Shown: positions 1 through 8,917, counted from the first letter of the stretch. The stretch: DNA of 64,000 nucleotides from Pseudomonas chlororaphis subsp. aurantiaca (GCF_013466605.1 NZ_CP059162.1:1984001-2048000); one strand, 5' to 3'. Notes: generated by a model from the sequence alone, not told the origin. Numbers and translations: made by a program.

Positions 1-756
1 CAGCTCGGCATCCGGCAATACGCTGCTTGCGAAGGCCGGCATCTTCGCCTGTGGCCAGCGGCGCAGGCTCTGTGGGTCGCGGATATAGCGCTTGAGGAAG
101 TCCGCGCCGAAATACTCGGTGGGGCTGTAGGGGATATTCAGGTCCGGGCCGAACTGCGAGTCGCCGGCACCGTTGAGGCGATGACAAGCCAGGCAGTTCT
201 TCTGGAACAGGGCGAAGCCCTGGTTCACCGGGTCGCCGGCCGCCAGCGTGGGGGCCGGGCGCAGGGTCGGGAAACGTTCCGCCACTGGCGCCAGGCGCTT
301 GATGCTCGCCACTTCGAACGGCCATTGCTCGGGGCTGATATGACCGGCCTGCGGGTTGGTCCACACCAGGTAGAAAGGCCCGGCGCTGTGCTTGCCTTCA
401 GCCAGGGGCGGCCAGGGCTTGGCCGGGTCTTCGATGGCCAGCCAGGCCTGGGCGCCATCCTGGTTGAGCAGGGGCGCGGCGGGCAGTTCGGCGGCAAAGC
501 CGTCCAGGGCGACGGCCTGCAGATGGTCATCGGCCTTGACGCCGGTGAGCAGGGCCGAGATCGGCACCGCGCGGTAACTCATGTCGCGTTTGTACGACAC
601 GTCATCCTTGACGGTGACGGTCCGGGCCAGAGGGTGCTTGAGCAGTTCATCGGTCTGCCAGGTACGGCTGCCGGCCCCCAGTTCCAGGGTCAGCTGCGCG
701 GCATGCACGGGCGTGGCGAGCAGCAGGGCGCTGCATAGAAGGATAAGAGATTTCAC
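1..756 (-). CDS. Cytochrome c with N-terminal molybdopterin-oxidoreductase-like domain (3' end outside window)
   Basis: A probable periplasmic c-type cytochrome, read for 252 codons to the window edge without a stop. It starts at GTG (754-756) and opens with a signal peptide (MKSLILLCSALLLATPVHA, then AQ). Residues about 20-150 contain 'YKRDMSYRAVPISALL', which resembles the small sulfite-oxidase/YedY-like molybdopterin domains seen without cofactor in other cytochromes. A single haem site CLACH lies near residue 192. Further on, 'GPDLNIP' and 'KMPAF' include the likely axial Met of a class I cytochrome c. Electron-transfer partners cannot be named. A 31-codon membrane ORF lies upstream on the same strand. 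The fold is well supported; the physiological role is unknown. Confidence 0.85.
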   Translation of the reverse strand, partial: MKSLILLCSALLLATPVHAAQLTLELGAGSRTWQTDELLKHPLARTVTVKDDVSYKRDMSYRAVPISALLTGVKADDHLQAVALDGFAAELPAAPLLNQDGAQAWLAIEDPAKPWPPLAEGKHSAGPFYLVWTNPQAGHISPEQWPFEVASIKRLAPVAERFPTLRPAPTLAAGDPVNQGFALFQKNCLACHRLNGAGDSQFGPDLNIPYSPTEYFGADFLKRYIRDPQSLRRWPQAKMPAFASSVLPDAEL

Positions 757-939
757 TTGATCGCTGTTCCGTCGCTGGGGTGGAGAGCACCGCGTAGGGC
801 CTGTCTCCAGTTTTCTGATAAGCGCGACGACGCCCTGATTCAGCGTGGCCGCGGCGTCAGAAAGAGTGGCACACAAGTGCCGGCCCCGGTAGCGAACCGG
901 AGCACAAAGATTCGATTGCGTGACGGGATGGCCACGCCT

Positions 940-1035
940 CTAGCCGATCACTTTGGTGAGGTTCGGCAGGATCAGAAGCAAGGTGGTTGCGAACAGAATG
1001 AGCCCCGCTTGACGGACTTTCGAATGCTTGAACAT
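940..1035 (-). CDS. Putative 31-residue single-pass membrane microprotein
   Basis: A short reading frame, ATG to TAG, encoding 31 residues: a basic N-terminus (MFKHSKVRQ) followed by one hydrophobic helix (AGLILFATTLLLILPNL) and the tail TKVIG. This is the usual layout of a small inner-membrane protein. It lies 183 bp upstream of the cytochrome gene on the same strand. The Shine-Dalgarno is weak (an 'AAGG' about 9 bases before ATG). I do not recognise a family. The support is the sharply bipartite composition and the codon choice, so it remains tentative. Confidence 0.45.
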   Translation of the reverse strand: MFKHSKVRQAGLILFATTLLLILPNLTKVIG

Positions 1036-1442
1036 GGCTGAATGCCTTTTGTTGTTATTCCTGAACATCAATTGCATGCCTGCCGCTTCACTATGGCCAG
1101 GCGATGTGTCCCTTTTCTTGCACGTGCACCGGCAAGACCCGGCTGCAACGATTCACTGCCTACAGTCCTACCTTAGGGGCCTTGTAACCCTTGGCTTAGA
1201 TCCATTTCATATCAGCTAATAGGCAGATGCTTTAAAAAACGCATGAGGCCTATTGCCATCTTCTTGCCCGCCCTTTGTCTAGACAGTTCCGTTATGCGGC
1301 GGGCGGAATCCATTAGCTCACTACCGTTCGTCTGAGCGTGACCGTCAAGGTCAGTGAGCGCATCGGTCATTGAATCCGGGGTCCTCGGGGCCAAGAGTGG
1401 GAGCCCTGTCATCATTCATCTGCACAGCGGTTCGAGGACGTC
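1036..1442. other. Intergenic region upstream of the beta-oxidation operon
   Basis: About 400 bp with no convincing gene. It should hold the promoter of the thiolase operon (start 1443) and of the leftward microprotein. Inverted 7-bp arms GCCCGCC and GGCGGGC occur around 1266-1306 with a long loop and no T-tract, so they do not form a terminator. I see no clear palindromic fatty-acid-regulator (PsrA-type) operator. Confidence 0.4.
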
Positions 1443-2648
1443 ATGACCCAGGCTTTGATATTCGATGCATTACGCACCCCCCGTGGCAAAGGCAAGGCCG
1501 ACGGCGCCCTGTACAGCGTCAAGCCGGTGAACCTGCTGGCCGGGCTGCTCGATGCCCTGCAGCGGCGCACCGGACTCGACACCAGCCAGGTCGACGACAT
1601 CGTGCTTGGTTGTGTGACACCGATCGGCGACCAAGGGGCCGACATCGCCAAGACCGCGGCGCTGGTCGCCGACTGGGACGTTAGCGTGGCTGGGGTGCAA
1701 ATCAACCGCTTTTGCGCCTCGGGCCTCGAGGCGGTGAACCTGGGCGCGATGAAAGTGCGCTCCGGCTTCGAGGACCTGGTGGTGGTCGGCGGCGTCGAGT
1801 CGATGTCGCGGGTGCCTATGGGCAGCGACGGCGGCGCCTGGGTGCTCGACCCGCAAACCAACATGCACAGCCATTTCACCCCGCAAGGCATAGGCGCGGA
1901 CCTGATCGCCACCCTGGAAGGTTTCAGCCGCGAGGATGTCGATACCTTTGCCCTGCAGTCCCAGCAAAAGGCCGCGCGGGCCAGGGCGGCGGGGGCTTTC
2001 AACAAGTCCCTGGTGCCGGTGCAGGACCAGAACGGCATCGTCCTGCTGGATCACGATGAATTCATTCGCGCCGATTCCACCCTCGAGGGCCTGGGCAAAC
2101 TCAAGCCCAGCTTCGAGATGATCGGCCAGATGGGCTTCGACGCCACCGCCTTGCGGGTCTACAGCCATGTCGAGCGCATCCACCACGTGCACACCCCAGG
2201 CAACAGTTCGGGCATCGTCGATGGCGCGGCGCTGATGCTTATAGGCTCCGAAGCCAAGGGCCAGGCGCTGGGCCTCAAGCCACGGGCGCGGATCGTCGCC
2301 ACGGCGGTCACCAGCACCGATCCGACCATCATGCTCACCGGGCCGGCGCCGGCCACGCGCAAGGCACTGGCCAAGGCCGGGCTGCGGGTCGAGGATATCG
2401 ACCTGTTCGAGGTCAACGAGGCGTTCGCCTCGGTAGTGCTGAAGTTCATCAAGGACATGGCCATCGACCCGGACAGGGTCAACGTCAATGGCGGCTCCAT
2501 CGCCATGGGCCACCCGCTGGGCGCCACCGGCTGCGCGATTCTCGGCACCCTGCTCGACGAGCTGGAAGCGCGGCGCCAGCGTTACGGCCTGGCGACCCTC
2601 TGCGTCGGCGGCGGCATGGGTATCGCCACCATCATCGAACGCCTCTGA
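1443..2648 (+). CDS. Acetyl-CoA C-acyltransferase (thiolase)
   Basis: A 401-residue thiolase that cleaves 3-ketoacyl-CoA to acetyl-CoA and a shortened acyl-CoA in the cytoplasm. The three signature blocks are present: the acyl-accepting Cys in '[12 protein letters not shown]' (about residue 91), the His block 'GHPLGATG' (about 355), and the second Cys in 'CVGGGMG' (about 387). Length is normal for the family. The start ATG follows 'GAGGACGTC'. It lies 25 bp before a FadB/FadJ-like multifunctional gene, so together they form a complete hydratase/dehydrogenase/thiolase module. The gene order is thiolase first, as in the second beta-oxidation set of P. aeruginosa (PA1736-PA1737) and unlike fadBA. 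Chain-length preference is not evident from sequence. Confidence 0.93.
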   Translation: MTQALIFDALRTPRGKGKADGALYSVKPVNLLAGLLDALQRRTGLDTSQVDDIVLGCVTPIGDQGADIAKTAALVADWDVSVAGVQINRFCASGLEAVNLGAMKVRSGFEDLVVVGGVESMSRVPMGSDGGAWVLDPQTNMHSHFTPQGIGADLIATLEGFSREDVDTFALQSQQKAARARAAGAFNKSLVPVQDQNGIVLLDHDEFIRADSTLEGLGKLKPSFEMIGQMGFDATALRVYSHVERIHHVHTPGNSSGIVDGAALMLIGSEAKGQALGLKPRARIVATAVTSTDPTIMLTGPAPATRKALAKAGLRVEDIDLFEVNEAFASVVLKFIKDMAIDPDRVNVNGGSIAMGHPLGATGCAILGTLLDELEARRQRYGLATLCVGGGMGIATIIERL

Positions 2649-2673
2649 GCCCTGACTTCAAGGAAACACTTTC

Positions 2674-4818
2674 ATGACCGAAGCTATCCGTTACGAAAAG
2701 GGCCAGGACCAGATCGTCGTTCTGACCATCGACATGCCGGGCCAGAGCGCCAACACCATGAACGCGGTGTACCGCGAGGCCATGGCCGCCTGCGTGGCCC
2801 GCCTGCAAGCCGAGCAGGAATCGATTGCCGGGGTGATCGTCACTTCGGCGAAAAAGACTTTCTTCGCCGGCGGCGACCTCAATGAGTTGATCAAGGTCGG
2901 CAAGACCGAAGCCCAGGCTTTCTATGACATGGTGCTGACCCTCAAGGGCCAGCTGCGGGCCCTGGAGACCCTGGGCAAGCCCGTGGTAGCGGCGATCAAC
3001 GGCGCGGCCCTGGGCGGTGGCTGGGAGATCTGCCTGGCCTGCCATCACCGGGTGGCGCTGGACGACCCATCGCTACAGATCGGCCTGCCGGAAGTGACCC
3101 TCGGCCTGCTGCCGGGTGGCGGCGGGGTGGTGCGCATGGTGCGTTTGCTGGGGTTGGAAAAAGCCCTGCCGTATCTGCTGGAGGGCAAGAAGGTTCGACC
3201 GCAGCAGGCGCTGCAAGCGGGCCTGATCGACCAACTGGCCAGCGACCGCGACGACCTGCTGGCCAAGGCCAGGGCGTGGATTGTCGCCAACCCGGCGGTC
3301 AAGCAGCGCTGGGACGTGGCCGGCTACCAGATTCCCGGGGGCACGCCGTCGCACCCGAAAGTCGCGCAGATGCTGGCCATCGCACCGTCGATCCTGCGCA
3401 GCAAGACCCAGGGTTGCCTGCCGGCGCCGGAGAAGATCCTCTGTGCGGCAGTGGAGGGCGCCCAGGTCGATTTCGATACCGCGCAGTTGATCGAAGCCCG
3501 CTATTTCACCGAGCTGACCACCGGCCAGGTGGCGAAAAACATGATCGGCACCTTCTGGTTCCAGCTCAACGAGATCAATGCCGGTGGCTCCCGTCCCCAA
3601 GGCTTTGCGCCCTATGTGACCAGGAAGGTCGGGGTGCTCGGTGCCGGGATGATGGGGGCCGGGATCGCTTACGTCAGCGCCGTGGCTGGCATTGAAGTGG
3701 TGCTCAAGGACATCAACCTGGCGGCGGCCGAGAAGGGCAAGGCCCATTCGGCGGCGCTGCTGGAGAAGAAGGTCGCCCGTGGCCATTTGAGCGCCGAGCA
3801 GCGTGACGCCACGCTGGCGCGAATCCGCACCACCGAGCAGGACAACGACCTGGCCGGTTGCGACCTGATCATCGAGGCGGTGTTCGAGGATCGCGAGCTC
3901 AAGGCCAGGGTCTCGGCGGTGGCGCAGCAGGTGGTGGGGGCGCAGGCGGTGATCGCGTCCAACACCTCCACTCTGCCGATCAGCGGCCTGGCCAAGGCGG
4001 TGCCTGATCAAGGCAAGTTCATCGGCCTGCATTTCTTCAGCCCGGTGGAAAAAATGCCCCTGGTGGAAATCATCAGGGGCGAGCAGACCAGCGACGAAAC
4101 CCTGGCGCGCGGTTTCGACTTCGTCCAGCAGATCAAGAAGACCCCGATCGTGGTCAACGACAGCCGCGGCTTTTTCACTTCGCGGGTGTTCGGCACCTTC
4201 ACCAACGAAGGCATCGCCATGCTCGGCGAGGGCGTGGCCGCGCCGATGATCGAGACCGAGGCACGCAAGGCGGGGATGCCGATCGGCCCGCTGGCGATCT
4301 GCGACGAGGTTTCCCTGAGCCTGCTGAGCCATATCCGCCAACAGACCGCCAAGGATCTGCAGGCCGAGGGCAAGCCGCTGCTGGAGCATCCGGCCTTTGC
4401 CGTGATCGACCTGCTGCTCAATGAATACAAGCGCCCAGGCAAGGCGGCGGGTGGCGGTTTCTACGACTACCCGGCCGGGGGGCAGAAGCACTTGTGGCCG
4501 CAGCTGAAAACCCGCTTCGAGAAAGCCGATGGGCAGATTTCGCCGCAGGACGTGCGCGATCGGCTGTTGTTCGTGCAGGCCATCGAAACCGTGCGTTGTG
4601 TGGAGGAGGGCGTGTTGCGTTCGACGGCCGATGCCAATATCGGCTCGATCTTCGGTATCGGCTTCGCGGCCTGGACCGGCGGGGCCTTGCAGTTCATCAA
4701 CCAGTACGGCCTGAAGGACTTTATCGCCCGTGCCCAGTACCTGGCCGAGCAATATGGCGAGCGTTTCGCGCCGCCGGCGCTGCTGTTGGAGAAGGCCGCC
4801 AAGGGCCAGTTGTTCTGA
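2674..4818 (+). CDS. FadB/FadJ-like 3-hydroxyacyl-CoA dehydrogenase / enoyl-CoA hydratase
   Basis: A 714-residue bifunctional beta-oxidation enzyme. Residues about 1-190 form a crotonase domain with oxyanion-hole segments ('FFAGGDL' and 'NGAALGGGWEICLA'). From about residue 316 there is an NAD-binding Rossmann domain ('VGVLGAGMMGAGIAY'). The dehydrogenase catalytic His sits in 'GLHFFSPVEKMPLVE' (about 452). The C-terminal 3-hydroxyacyl-CoA dehydrogenase helical repeats follow ('GPLAICDEVSL'). Length matches FadB/FadJ. It is translated 25 bp after the thiolase, so the two probably form an alpha/beta complex. It is a second beta-oxidation set rather than the main fadBA, judging by gene order and neighbours. 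Confidence 0.93.
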   Translation: MTEAIRYEKGQDQIVVLTIDMPGQSANTMNAVYREAMAACVARLQAEQESIAGVIVTSAKKTFFAGGDLNELIKVGKTEAQAFYDMVLTLKGQLRALETLGKPVVAAINGAALGGGWEICLACHHRVALDDPSLQIGLPEVTLGLLPGGGGVVRMVRLLGLEKALPYLLEGKKVRPQQALQAGLIDQLASDRDDLLAKARAWIVANPAVKQRWDVAGYQIPGGTPSHPKVAQMLAIAPSILRSKTQGCLPAPEKILCAAVEGAQVDFDTAQLIEARYFTELTTGQVAKNMIGTFWFQLNEINAGGSRPQGFAPYVTRKVGVLGAGMMGAGIAYVSAVAGIEVVLKDINLAAAEKGKAHSAALLEKKVARGHLSAEQRDATLARIRTTEQDNDLAGCDLIIEAVFEDRELKARVSAVAQQVVGAQAVIASNTSTLPISGLAKAVPDQGKFIGLHFFSPVEKMPLVEIIRGEQTSDETLARGFDFVQQIKKTPIVVNDSRGFFTSRVFGTFTNEGIAMLGEGVAAPMIETEARKAGMPIGPLAICDEVSLSLLSHIRQQTAKDLQAEGKPLLEHPAFAVIDLLLNEYKRPGKAAGGGFYDYPAGGQKHLWPQLKTRFEKADGQISPQDVRDRLLFVQAIETVRCVEEGVLRSTADANIGSIFGIGFAAWTGGALQFINQYGLKDFIARAQYLAEQYGERFAPPALLLEKAAKGQLF

Positions 4819-4922
4819 GGCTGAAGGGATTAAAGTGATGCATCGCGGGGCTTGCCTTGATCGGGCGTTTCAAGGCAGGCTCTGGGGTGTTCATTATTCC
4901 CATCACGTGTCAGGTATTTTTT

Positions 4923-5651
4923 ATGTCGCTACGCATCTGCATTCTGGAAACCGACATCCTGCGTCCAGAATTGGTCGATCAATATCAGGGTTACGGACAG
5001 ATGTTTCAGCGCCTGTTTTCACAGCAGCCGATCGCTGCCGAATTTACCGTCTACAACGTGATGCAAGGCCACTACCCGAGCGACGACCAAAGCTTCGACG
5101 CTTACCTGGTCACGGGGAGCAAGGCCGACTCCTTCGGTACCGATCCCTGGATTCAAACTCTCAAGACTTACCTGCTGGAGCGTTATAAGCGCGGCGACAA
5201 ACTGCTGGGCGTCTGTTTTGGCCATCAGTTGCTGGCGTTGCTGCTGGGCGGCAAGAGCGAACGCGCGACCCAGGGCTGGGGCGTGGGCACCCACAACTAC
5301 AAGCTGGCGGCCAAGGCGCCGTGGATGAGCCCGGTGGTGGAAGAGCTGACACTGCTGATCAGCCACCAGGACCAGGTGACGGCCTTACCGGAAAACGCCA
5401 CGGTCATCGCTTCCAGCGATTTCTGCCCGTTCGCGGCCTATCACATCAATGACCAGGTGCTGTGCTTCCAGGGCCACCCGGAGTTCATCCACGACTATTC
5501 GCGGGCCTTGCTGGACCTGCGCCAGCAGCACCTGGGCGAGCAGGTCTATCAAAAGGGCATCGCCAGCCTGGACCGGGATCATCACGGCAGCACCGTTGCC
5601 GAGTGGATGATGCGTTTTGTGGCGCACAAGCCGCAGGCCGGATCGGTTTGA
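4923..5651 (+). CDS. Class I glutamine amidotransferase domain protein
   Basis: A 242-residue stand-alone class I glutamine amidotransferase (GMP-synthase-like GATase1). The nucleophile Cys lies in 'LLGVCFGHQLLALLLGG', and the catalytic His is in 'CFQGHPEF' with its partner Glu three residues on. I chose ATG 4923 (MSLRICILE), which begins the first beta-strand, over an upstream in-frame ATG at 4857 that adds a tail unlike the family. The synthetase partner is absent here, so the physiological substrate is unknown; relatives act on gamma-glutamyl or amine compounds. It sits 104 bp after the FadB-like gene, the same neighbour as PA1742-type genes. Confidence 0.8.
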   Translation: MSLRICILETDILRPELVDQYQGYGQMFQRLFSQQPIAAEFTVYNVMQGHYPSDDQSFDAYLVTGSKADSFGTDPWIQTLKTYLLERYKRGDKLLGVCFGHQLLALLLGGKSERATQGWGVGTHNYKLAAKAPWMSPVVEELTLLISHQDQVTALPENATVIASSDFCPFAAYHINDQVLCFQGHPEFIHDYSRALLDLRQQHLGEQVYQKGIASLDRDHHGSTVAEWMMRFVAHKPQAGSV

Positions 5652-5664
5652 ATCCATAGGCATC

Positions 5665-5723
5665 GCCAGCCGGCTCGCTTCTACAAAGGCCTCAAGGCCC
5701 TTGTAGGAGCGTCCTGCCTGGCT
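5665..5723. repeat. REP-type inverted pair (GTAGGAGCG family)
   Basis: Two diverged copies of the 'TGTAGGAGCG' palindrome face each other around the stem-loop 'CAAAGGCCTCAAGGCCCTTG', between the convergent amidotransferase and corA genes. It may also act as a weak bidirectional terminator. Confidence 0.6.
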
Positions 5724-5729
5724 CCGCTG

Positions 5730-6701
5730 TCAGAGCCATCCCGAGCGCTTGAAGCTCGCCCACAACCCGGTACAGCCCAGTACCAGGAACGCCAGCACGC
5801 CGAAGTAGCCGTAGTGCAGCTTCAGCTCGGGCATGTTGTCGAAGTTCATTCCGTAGATCCCGGCCACCGCGGTCGGGAACGCCAGGATCGCCGCCCAGGC
5901 GGCGAACTTGCGTTGCACCACGCTTTGTCGCGAGGCCTCCAGCAGCACGCCGATCTCGATGGTCTGGCTGGCGATGTCGCGCAGGGTCGCCAGGTCTTCC
6001 ATCTGCCGGGTGACGTGGATCTGCACGTCGCGAAAGTACGGGCGCATGTTCTTGTCGATAAAGGGGAAGCTGAGCTTCTGCAGTTCTTCGCTGATCTCCA
6101 CCATGGGCGCCACATAGCGGCGCAGGCGCAGCACATCGCGGCGCAGGCTGTGAAGGTGCTGGATATCCCGCTCGTTGAGCGAGCTGCACAACACGCTGTG
6201 CTCCAGCGCGTCGATCTCGGCATGGATCGCTTCGCTGACCGGCTGGTAGTTCTCGGTGACGAAATCCAGCAGCGCGTAGAGCACGAAGTCTTCGCCATGC
6301 TCGAGCAGCAACGGCCGTGCTTCGCAGCGTTGGCGGACGAATGCATAGGATTTGGAATGGCCGTTGCGGGCGGTGATGATGTAGCCGTTGCCGGCAAAGA
6401 TGTGGGTTTCGATGAACTCCAGCTTGCCGTTTTCGCGCACGGGGGAGTAGGTGACGATAAACAGCGCGTCGCCGAAGGTTTCGAGTTTCGGACGGCTGTG
6501 TTTTTCCAGAGCGTCCTCGATGGCCAGCTCGTGCAGGTTGAACTGGCGTTGCAGATTGGCCAGTTCCTGGGCGTTGGGTTCTTCGAGGCCGATCCAGACG
6601 AAGTGCCCGGGTTTGGCGGCCCAGGCTGCCCCTTCGTCGAGGGTGATATCAGTGACTTTTCTACCTGCGCTGTAGACAGCGGCGGCAACAACTCTACCCA
6701 T
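5730..6701 (-). CDS. corA: CorA-family magnesium/cobalt transporter
   Basis: A 323-residue CorA channel for Mg2+ (also Co2+ and Ni2+) in the inner membrane. A long cytoplasmic alpha/beta and coiled-helix domain occupies residues 1 to about 255. The signature 'YGMNFDNMPEL' follows the first C-terminal transmembrane helix, and a second helix ends in the basic tail 'SFKRSGWL'. The GMN motif is intact and the length is normal. It is monocistronic, convergent with the amidotransferase. No metal-sensing leader is obvious upstream. Confidence 0.93.
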   Translation of the reverse strand: MGRVVAAAVYSAGRKVTDITLDEGAAWAAKPGHFVWIGLEEPNAQELANLQRQFNLHELAIEDALEKHSRPKLETFGDALFIVTYSPVRENGKLEFIETHIFAGNGYIITARNGHSKSYAFVRQRCEARPLLLEHGEDFVLYALLDFVTENYQPVSEAIHAEIDALEHSVLCSSLNERDIQHLHSLRRDVLRLRRYVAPMVEISEELQKLSFPFIDKNMRPYFRDVQIHVTRQMEDLATLRDIASQTIEIGVLLEASRQSVVQRKFAAWAAILAFPTAVAGIYGMNFDNMPELKLHYGYFGVLAFLVLGCTGLWASFKRSGWL

Positions 6702-6802
6702 GGTTCCTGTTCGCTTCTTCTTATCGAAATGAGGAGTGAGACTCCGTGCAGCTTAGCCCCATGACTGATCAGAGTCAGCCTGGTGGGTGGAGTTCGCCGG
6801 CA

Positions 6803-6833
6803 ATAAAAAAGCCCGCACGCGGCGGGCTGTTTT
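6803..6833 (-). terminator. Intrinsic terminator of the acyltransferase gene
   Basis: Read leftward: the GC-rich hairpin AGCCCGCC-gcgt-GCGGGCT followed by TTTTTTATT, immediately after the stop codon of the 6833-7555 gene. Confidence 0.85.
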
Positions 6834-7555
6834 CAGGCGGTCTGTAGCTGGCGGTCCATCGACTCGATGCACTCGCGCATCTGTTCGCGGCATTGCTCGA
6901 TCAGCCTCGGCATGTCGTCCATGCTCAGCCCGGCGGTGGGAATCGCCGGCAGCGAACGGATCAGAATCCTGCCGCTGTGCCAGCGGTTGAGGCGCATGTG
7001 GCGGATGTAGCTGCTGGCGCACACCGGGACGATCGGCACGCCGGCGGCGATGGCCATCTGGAAGGCGCCTTTCTTGAACGGCAGCAGGTCTTCGCCGAGG
7101 TTGCGGGTACCTTCCGGGAACACCCAGATCGAGGTGTCCTTGTGTTGCAGGGTATGAGTGGTGGTCAGCATCGAGCGACGCGCCTTGTGCGCGTTGGCGC
7201 GGTCGATCAGCACGTTGCCCGCCAGCCAGAACAGCTGGCCGAACAGCGGCACCCATTTCAGGCTCTTTTTGCCGATGCACACGGTGCGCTGGGGCACCAC
7301 GTTGCCGAACACGAACAGGTCGTAGTTGGACTGATGGTTGGCGATGATCACGCAGCTCTTGGGCTTGTCCATCAGCGGCCCGACTTCGGCCTTGACCCGC
7401 AGGCGCAAAATGCACATGGCAGGCAAGGCATACAGGCGCGCGCACAGGCGGCTGTTATCCGGGTTGAACGGACGGCACAGCCCCAGCACCACGCCGAGAA
7501 TCCCCGCTGCAATAAAATGCAGGCCCATCAATAACATACGAAACAGATACAGCAT
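6833..7555 (-). CDS. 1-acyl-sn-glycerol-3-phosphate acyltransferase (PlsC family)
   Basis: A 240-residue membrane-associated acyltransferase of the lysophosphatidate family. An N-terminal hydrophobic helix (about residues 5-27) precedes the catalytic 'NHQSNYD' block (H-x4-D, about 93-99). The later motifs 'FPEGTRN' and 'VPIVPVCAS' bind the phosphate and acyl groups. It transfers an acyl chain to the sn-2 position in phospholipid synthesis. The start ATG 7555 gives the hydrophobic N-terminus directly. It is single, with its own terminator. It could be a paralogue with specialised acyl preference rather than the housekeeping PlsC. Confidence 0.88.
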   Translation of the reverse strand: MLYLFRMLLMGLHFIAAGILGVVLGLCRPFNPDNSRLCARLYALPAMCILRLRVKAEVGPLMDKPKSCVIIANHQSNYDLFVFGNVVPQRTVCIGKKSLKWVPLFGQLFWLAGNVLIDRANAHKARRSMLTTTHTLQHKDTSIWVFPEGTRNLGEDLLPFKKGAFQMAIAAGVPIVPVCASSYIRHMRLNRWHSGRILIRSLPAIPTAGLSMDDMPRLIEQCREQMRECIESMDRQLQTA

Positions 7556-7721
7556 CTACAGGCCCACCGGGGACAAAAGGTGGCGCAGTGTACGGATGTG
7601 CACTGTTTTCGGCAATTACCTGTATAGAAGGGGAAGATGGCCGATGTTTAAGCGCATGTTTCCGACTCTTTGCTCAGCGGCGAGCTAGAGCATCGCGCCG
7701 GTCTTTCTCGCGCTCGGGCAT

Positions 7722-7748
7722 AAAAAAGCCCGACGCGCAGGTCGGGCT
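7722..7748 (-). terminator. Intrinsic terminator of the crotonase gene
   Basis: Leftward hairpin AGCCCGAC-ctgcgc-GTCGGGCT followed by TTTTTA, about 20 bp past the stop codon of the 7770-8459 gene. Confidence 0.85.
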
Positions 7749-7769
7749 GGTGTGCGGCAGGAACGGGCC

Positions 7770-8459
7770 TCAGCCCAGGTGTTCCTGATCGAGGATGATC
7801 GCGTTGTCCAGGGTTTCCAGCAGCGCCTTGCGCACTTTCAGCTTGGTGTTCTTGTGGGCGGTCATGTTGATCTTCTTCAGTTGGCGCGCGGCGGCCAGGG
7901 CGGCGCCTTGCAGCTCTTCGGCGCTCACCACCTTGTCGAGGAAGCCGGCATCCACCGCGCCTTGCGGGTCGAACATCTCGCCATTGATCACCGAGCGGTG
8001 CAGCGCGGATTTGCTTAGACGGTCACGGGCCAGCTCGATGCCGGCGTGGTGCATGGTCATGCCGATCTGCACTTCGTTCAGGCCGATGCTGAACGGGCCT
8101 TCGACGCCGATGCGGTAATCCGTCGACAGCAGCAGGAACGCGCCCTTGGCCACGGCGTGCCCAGGGCAGGCGACGATGACGGGGAAGGGGTGCGACAGCA
8201 GGCGGCGGGCCAGGGTCGAACCCGAAGTCACCAGGCTCACGGCTTCCTTGGGGCCGGCGGTCATCACTTTCAGGTCGTAGCCACCCGACAGAATGCCGGG
8301 CTGCCCGGTGATGATCACCACCGCGCGATCGGTGATGGCCTGGTCCAGCGCGGCATTGAAGGCGGCAATCACGTCCGGGGAAATGGCATTGACCTTGCCG
8401 TTGCTCAAGGTCAGGGTCGCGATACCGTCTTCGAGGTGGTAAGAAATCAACTCACTCAT
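7770..8459 (-). CDS. Enoyl-CoA hydratase/isomerase family protein (crotonase)
   Basis: A 229-residue single-domain crotonase, slightly shorter than the usual 255-260. The first oxyanion segment is 'GILSGGYDLKVM'. The second region reads 'GAFLLLSTDYRIG', where classical hydratases have a GGG/E pattern; the canonical catalytic glutamates are not both evident, so the exact reaction (hydratase, isomerase or thioesterase-like) cannot be assigned. It has its own terminator downstream. ATG 8459 fits the conserved first beta-strand (ISYHLEDGIATLTL). Confidence 0.85.
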   Translation of the reverse strand: MSELISYHLEDGIATLTLSNGKVNAISPDVIAAFNAALDQAITDRAVVIITGQPGILSGGYDLKVMTAGPKEAVSLVTSGSTLARRLLSHPFPVIVACPGHAVAKGAFLLLSTDYRIGVEGPFSIGLNEVQIGMTMHHAGIELARDRLSKSALHRSVINGEMFDPQGAVDAGFLDKVVSAEELQGAALAAARQLKKINMTAHKNTKLKVRKALLETLDNAIILDQEHLG

Positions 8460-8777
8460 GACGCAATTCCTTGTATTGAAGTGGGGCAGACGTTACCCAC
8501 GGTCACAGGTCAGGTAAAGCGCTGTGACTGACTGGTGAGTCAGCCCTTTCTGGCCTGACAAGCGTAGCCGGCCGCCTGGGGCGCGTATCAGCTCTGCTAT
8601 ATAGCTGCCCGTCAGGCCAGAGATTGGCCGGTTTGCCATGACGCTGATGTCGTCGAAGTGCCGGAATCCAGAGAAATGTCTTAAGCGCATGAAAATTCTG
8701 AAAAAAACCTTTGCCATCAGAAAAGCTTTCGACTACATTAGCGCGCCTCGACAGACTGAATCGGTTTGCCGAGACAC
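8460..8777. other. Gap before tRNA-Ser with an 11-bp perfect inverted repeat
   Basis: 318 bp without a convincing gene. It contains the hairpin CTGACT-ggtg-AGTCAG (8528-8543), and perfect 11-base arms TCTGGCCTGAC (8549-8559) and GTCAGGCCAGA (8611-8621) separated by 51 bases. It should also hold the crotonase promoter (leftward) and the tRNA promoter (rightward). Confidence 0.5.
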
Positions 8778-8867
8778 GGTTGGGTGTCCGAGTGGCTTAA
8801 GGAGCACGCCTGGAAAGTGTGTATACAGGAAACTGTATCGAGGGTTCGAATCCCTCCTCAACCGCCA
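8778..8867 (+). tRNA. tRNA-Ser (anticodon GGA)
   Basis: A 90-nt serine tRNA with encoded CCA. The acceptor arm GGTTGGG pairs with CTCAACC (one G-T pair). The anticodon stem-loop CACGC-CTGGAAA-GTGTG gives anticodon GGA, which reads UCC/UCU. A long class II variable arm (TATACAGGAAACTGTA) and the T-loop GGTTCGAATCC are present. No integrated element or duplicated 3' end follows. Confidence 0.97.
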
Positions 8868-8880
8868 TATTCGATCGACG

Positions 8881-8917
8881 CAAAACCCCTGATTTCCTCG
8901 AGAAGTCAGGGGTTTTG
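8881..8917 (+). terminator. Terminator of the tRNA-Ser transcript
   Basis: Perfect 12-bp arms CAAAACCCCTGA and TCAGGGGTTTTG begin 13 bp after the tRNA 3' end. The T-rich arm makes it usable in both directions. Confidence 0.8.

Noticed and set aside
1212..1415. Leftward 67-codon frame upstream of the thiolase gene
   Set aside because: Codon use includes ATA, AGA, CTA and TTA, which are rare in neighbouring genes; there is no ribosome site.
3073..4752. Long frames antisense to real genes (also near 27456-29747, 33833-36256, 55947-58475)
   Set aside because: They mirror strongly coded genes in GC-rich DNA, have no domains, odd composition (His/Gln/Arg-rich) and no Shine-Dalgarno. They are shadows.
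8493..8717. Leftward 74-codon frame over the inverted repeat before tRNA-Ser
   Set aside because: Poor codon bias, no Shine-Dalgarno, and it spans the palindromes and the probable crotonase promoter.
8778..8917. tRNA-Ser as an integration site for a genomic island
   Set aside because: No integrase and no duplicated tRNA 3' end were seen; a normal terminator follows the tRNA.
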